Part shown: positions 62,701-64,000 of the stretch, one piece after another
Layout: each line of letters opens with the position of its first letter
How positions within the stretch are numbered: the stretch's first letter is position 1
Origin: Nocardia vinacea NBRC 16497
GTDB taxonomy: Bacteria; Actinomycetota; Actinomycetes; Mycobacteriales; Mycobacteriaceae
NCBI RefSeq assembly: GCF_000308835.1
Contig: NZ_BAGN01000420.1
Location: 1-64,000, forward strand
Reading direction: 5' to 3'
Length of the DNA stretch: 64,000 nt
Notes under the pieces: generated by a model
The model's database searches: none
What the model saw: the letters and a program-made list of their open reading frames with translations, nothing else
What the model was told of the DNA's origin: nothing
Program-made: the position numbers and the translations under genes

Positions 62701-64000
62701 GGAGGTCCGGGTGGGCTGATCGGTAGCAGGCCGTTCGAGGACTCGCCTGGTGAGCGCGCGTTCGCTGGTCCCGGGTTCGAGGAGTTGGTGCTGGCGGTCC
62801 GGGATTCGGGCATTGTGGAACGTTTTGTGGTGGAGGGTGCGCGGGGGGTGCGGGTCGAGGAGATGACGTTCGACAATGGCGTGCGGGTGTTCAGGGAGAC
62901 ATATGCCGATCCGATAGACGCGCTTGTACAGGTGTTGCAGACCAAGGTCGCCGTCATGATGGGTGCTCCGGTCGCCCACGCGATGCTGAACCTGGAAGAC
63001 GACCGCGTTTATCGGGAACTCACCCCTGGGCGGCCTGGGGACAGCGTCGAGGTTGTGGATCCGGAGGTTCTGGACTCGGACTCGGCCCTGCGACTCGGCT
63101 TATTCGATGCCGTGACCGGGACTCACCGGACGGCGCGAGAGTGGAGTGCGGCCGACAACGAAGTGATGGGCGGACGTTCCGGATCCGATGTCGACGCCAC
63201 GCAGACCGGTGTGTTCGCGTCGTCGTTCGTGCGCCGTATCGACGGCCGTACGGTGTGGTTGGACCACGCTATGCCGGCATGGGAGGTCGCGGCCATTCGA
63301 GAGCGGGTGTCGCACCTCGAATCGTGGATCGCGAATTTTCCGATGCCCGAGGACCACCGAGCGGCGCTGCACGATATCCACAGCGGGTACGTCGCGGCGT
63401 TGGAGCAGGTCGAGCGGCACGCCGTGCATACCTCGGGCGAGATAGCGCATCGCGCCGGGCTCGATGCGGAGGCGCGGGCCAAGGCTCGGTTGGTGGCGGC
63501 ATTCAACCTGAAGTACCCGCATGTGGCGATGGTGGGGTTCGATCATCCGGATGTGCCTGCTCATGTTGTCGAGGAGATTCTCGGCGGCTTGGCGGAGATG
63601 TTCACCAGATTCCCGGACCGAACCAACATCCGCGAACTGCGGATCGATTACACCGACTCGGAGACCACCAGCGCCAGAACGCAGTACTACACGGACCCCG
63701 CAGCGGCGGGCCGGACCCGGAGTATGCAGTTCAGCCTGCGCGATGCGACCAACCCGGCACAGGCCGTCGAACGCGGAATCCGGTTGCTCGAGCTCGGCTT
63801 GAATCCGGTCGGCGACAGGCCGTTTCATCACGACGCCGTGCACGAGTTCGTTCATGCGATCGATGCCGTGGAGGGGTTGTCGAAGGACCTGCAACAAGTG
63901 CTGTCGCAGACCTATTCACAGCTGTCGAGACAAGGCCTGATCGACGAGCACTGGTGGACCTGGTTCGCTCGACTGCCGCGGTACGCCTTCGGTAACGAAG
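56704..64000 (+). CDS. Giant polymorphic toxin-like protein with SecA-like ATPase, papain-like and HExxH domains (3' partial)
   Basis: The frame is open from GTG 56704 to the window end, at least 2,432 residues. Residues ~1-110 are helical, followed by hydrophobic helices. About 320-590 is disordered. About 600-1190 is SecA-like: Walker A 'VEMKPGEGKSLMFMAAAM' near 686, 'LIDEMDGIID' near 780, and a last helicase motif 'YIHEQAKNRTARNGDRGAAQ' near 1163. A papain-fold deamidase-like site follows: 'SPNSCVNNAVTGMRVL' (Cys1494), 'DNHMVLLVND' (His1574), 'VVVDLAAS' (Asp1594). Two tandem ~95-110-residue repeats lie at ~1763-1970. Near 2380 'HDAVHEFVHAID' gives a zinc HExxH. Several possible toxic activities on one chain suggest a type VII-exported effector; the true C-terminus is beyond the window. 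Confidence 0.75.
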   Translation, partial: MPVDGSRSLNPVVELRNAFEGLPTVVRRPIEMVVFGGELPRADISGMRRIAAEFRSKAAALSDHSEDAEDLLAQEDSVGVLGERLRETLRSHRDGAARLGDDALALADQAQAAANDAEKTLCVMFVFGIELAWRIFGVLSGAAAAGPAGEAAAMPVVESMLVEGRASVAVMRAGLEQAFRTGAARTAARLSALGALRLPVTLGKAAALPVGVDAGVQALQIVSGDRTLAVIGPDGKNPTGIDLTSIKVAALSGAGGAAGGMVAGRVAPKVFPRIEGSRLALGLVHGTAGAVAGLGAAALVTGWPEHFDHVLAPLLNGGFAGAVHAHAAAHRGSGAPVGAVTDGGGAFTRPDLPATTRSEDIAAPTPTLLPVEVSAESKQAWAAAKAAWAAAPDTVAAGGERGKVPAAGAHGNSAPVKSGEPRSPAVSGSMPHNDATGRAPVGLDSAAGSAGRSETGAQVAGRGDSATRTNTTAPRPVEAGGETSAPPKVSTGTPTRQVATGPETPAAGEHRSPGNHEHHNSGERSAAADQTRHETPVDARPATGTGDGPETPATGEHRLPDEEHAPGAERSVLVGETGDEAPVGPAADSVDSAGSPTPSARDQAVELLAEFNAGSGDRVPEQLRLCNLPDEVLKAGLFDTDARKSMIATTEIIRRGTISDAVPGGMVLRVEQAEGVYALDKRPVEMKPGEGKSLMFMAAAMQRAVRHGECLLVTTTDGLAHREFTRYRQLLTEFGIDVFRADQQKGFGPITDGRPAVVVATGETVGHLCNAGHRPPRQALIDEMDGIIDRGERQFLRSEGVEQAAPEATAREVLAAHDFLADALQKGALSHEDFGLTRIIEEVDRYPDGTPEVEFWYDGRAELTPGGRAKVEALPGGKQWLEGLGLSRLETAAAAEFTCRKSTHYVMDAGKIVIIDQGEHGLQRNPNTSSESRWSAEQGKASLAQAVEAKEIRAAEAIRMSAEQHQIVVRADADSAKSINAVEIYRTGGRPEDRFFDEVTGASGTLADLNPVLEKIYGLEEAHQVDRSREQRLMEGAPEVVANTRAKLSTIAEGAHRVWQGGHGRSQEILCHRNDLVDRQVQALLRQGVPREAIEAVDADRIAGWGTGWESELQKIFDAAGEQGKILVINRQGQRGVDISVSEAVQAKGGMFVWMTEVPEQSYIHEQAKNRTARNGDRGAAQALISPQDALIRKAMHLNGVRAAAVRYEQVAEAHRTDPTPENHNDLVEAGDNLRSLVPELQERALRHATADFIRHHAYITDSPAAVLAAAETFRYQGSTDIGQPDRSLDQATRLAGLLGIPAAAVAGNAAALEGAGDPLGRLLEQTGLPPAGVEALRQHVEATAPETVAQYAGLTDEQALDQLVPQRDQLAGKLGWDTEAIEGAEGMRVVDPALTEARNNLAKALGYPASDITPAIARDILGEAVNHHLPADGTHQPATRNDAAPVSVHPASVNPVAENPVAEDVIAAASHYLATAALLGLVAQIHRRSPNSCVNNAVTGMRVLTARRFEMLSNELAGHGRDVVEAVFGAPLDNAGSLDEVAESLKARPGGIAVLVYKWKDTEDKGSTAADNHMVLLVNDSKPGERPKLVVVDLAASRDGRTDTDYGPKDLQDRRALLNKAVPFDTWRDEQQKFIDRLSPDQRRFETIDFDVDGNLMSRSHRDAPAAEPRSQDVEVSAEMVQEINSIRPVNGDGAPDLPSRSDADTPDKSSISRSPEPARIGSRPHAPPDPAEPAPETGQEPETLSATPVALQMALAVVAGIQCSPDIARDAQRFVMRCYEEYRQHQRAAGEYVGSAEARPAIDDAAAQGVGELIVDMHRTADRAQISLPGSLADLYRAEANTANARGLQQAFALIGRDESSPVIAQDAKRFVMSCYDEYRQRQEAASRNGRRTTLVNLHGMAPDEAEQAAGEHVGSADVRAHIDRAAADNTRRLIHNIRAARTKTSLPLLDILAHLQQAAATTANARILAKSMRADQGDTRAGDDEQSGDQPATGRNGGPGGLIGSRPFEDSPGERAFAGPGFEELVLAVRDSGIVERFVVEGARGVRVEEMTFDNGVRVFRETYADPIDALVQVLQTKVAVMMGAPVAHAMLNLEDDRVYRELTPGRPGDSVEVVDPEVLDSDSALRLGLFDAVTGTHRTAREWSAADNEVMGGRSGSDVDATQTGVFASSFVRRIDGRTVWLDHAMPAWEVAAIRERVSHLESWIANFPMPEDHRAALHDIHSGYVAALEQVERHAVHTSGEIAHRAGLDAEARAKARLVAAFNLKYPHVAMVGFDHPDVPAHVVEEILGGLAEMFTRFPDRTNIRELRIDYTDSETTSARTQYYTDPAAAGRTRSMQFSLRDATNPAQAVERGIRLLELGLNPVGDRPFHHDAVHEFVHAIDAVEGLSKDLQQVLSQTYSQLSRQGLIDEHWWTWFARLPRYAFGNE

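Overview
The window is high-GC actinobacterial DNA with many GTG/TTG starts and ATGA/GTGA gene overlaps. An EspR-like regulator, a WXG100 protein beside a giant toxin-like ORF, FrdABCD and a maleamate/maleate route suggest Nocardia or a close mycolic-acid relative; the genus is an inference. No tools were run, so family calls rest on motifs read by eye.

Layout. 1-1150: gene debris (pirin tail, secreted-protein tail, repeat-protein remnant). 1317-4912: a putative conflict/signalling module made of a TPR protein, a TIR-like 'SHRW...WYDFSCLPQ' protein and a divergent 2-TM protein. 5077-6556: a TnsA-type transposase remnant and a truncated WD40-like gene. 6763-10171: a terpenoid locus, with a terpene synthase-cytochrome P450 fusion followed by a prenyl diphosphate synthase. 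10178-15586: toxin-antitoxin, AhpD-like and recombinase debris around a frameshifted LuxR-type (LAL) regulator. 15587-18367: an intact LAL regulator.

23934-18431 (minus): a compact operon-like run of a 19-codon peptide gene with a near-ideal RBS and a consensus TTGACA-17-TATAAG promoter, a HEAT/FGE-fold protein, a SnoaL-like protein, a P450 fused to a PCMH-type FAD oxidase, and an unknown protein. It looks like an undescribed RiPP or tailoring pathway. A SARP/NB-ARC regulator lies upstream at 25248-27302. 27370-33135: a UDP-glucuronate/UDP-xylose and membrane glycosyltransferase operon with a divergent MFS exporter.

33435-46294: a catabolic cluster, mostly one minus-strand operon. It holds a Rieske oxygenase (alpha and beta), a NuoF-like flavoprotein plus ferredoxin, a BphB-like dehydrogenase, a LigAB-type extradiol dioxygenase, a NicX-like dioxygenase, a C-N hydrolase, a maleamate-amidase-like hydrolase, maleate isomerase, an old-yellow-enzyme-type flavoprotein (frameshifted near its end) and a GntR/FCD regulator. 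A shared ATACACTT-TGG motif lies in both control regions. The products would be maleate and fumarate, probably from an N-heteroaromatic compound. 46499-51247: a molybdopterin oxidoreductase and fumarate reductase frdABCD, ending beside a tRNA-like 3' fragment. 51320-53456: an EspR-like/ImmA-IrrE/MAB_1171c-like membrane protein module. 53719-64000: a type VII-linked polymorphic toxin locus with a YezG/DUF600-like protein, a WXG100 protein ending in a degenerate metallopeptidase-like domain, and a toxin-like protein of more than 2,400 residues with SecA-like ATPase, papain-like C/H/D and HExxH regions, which runs off the window.
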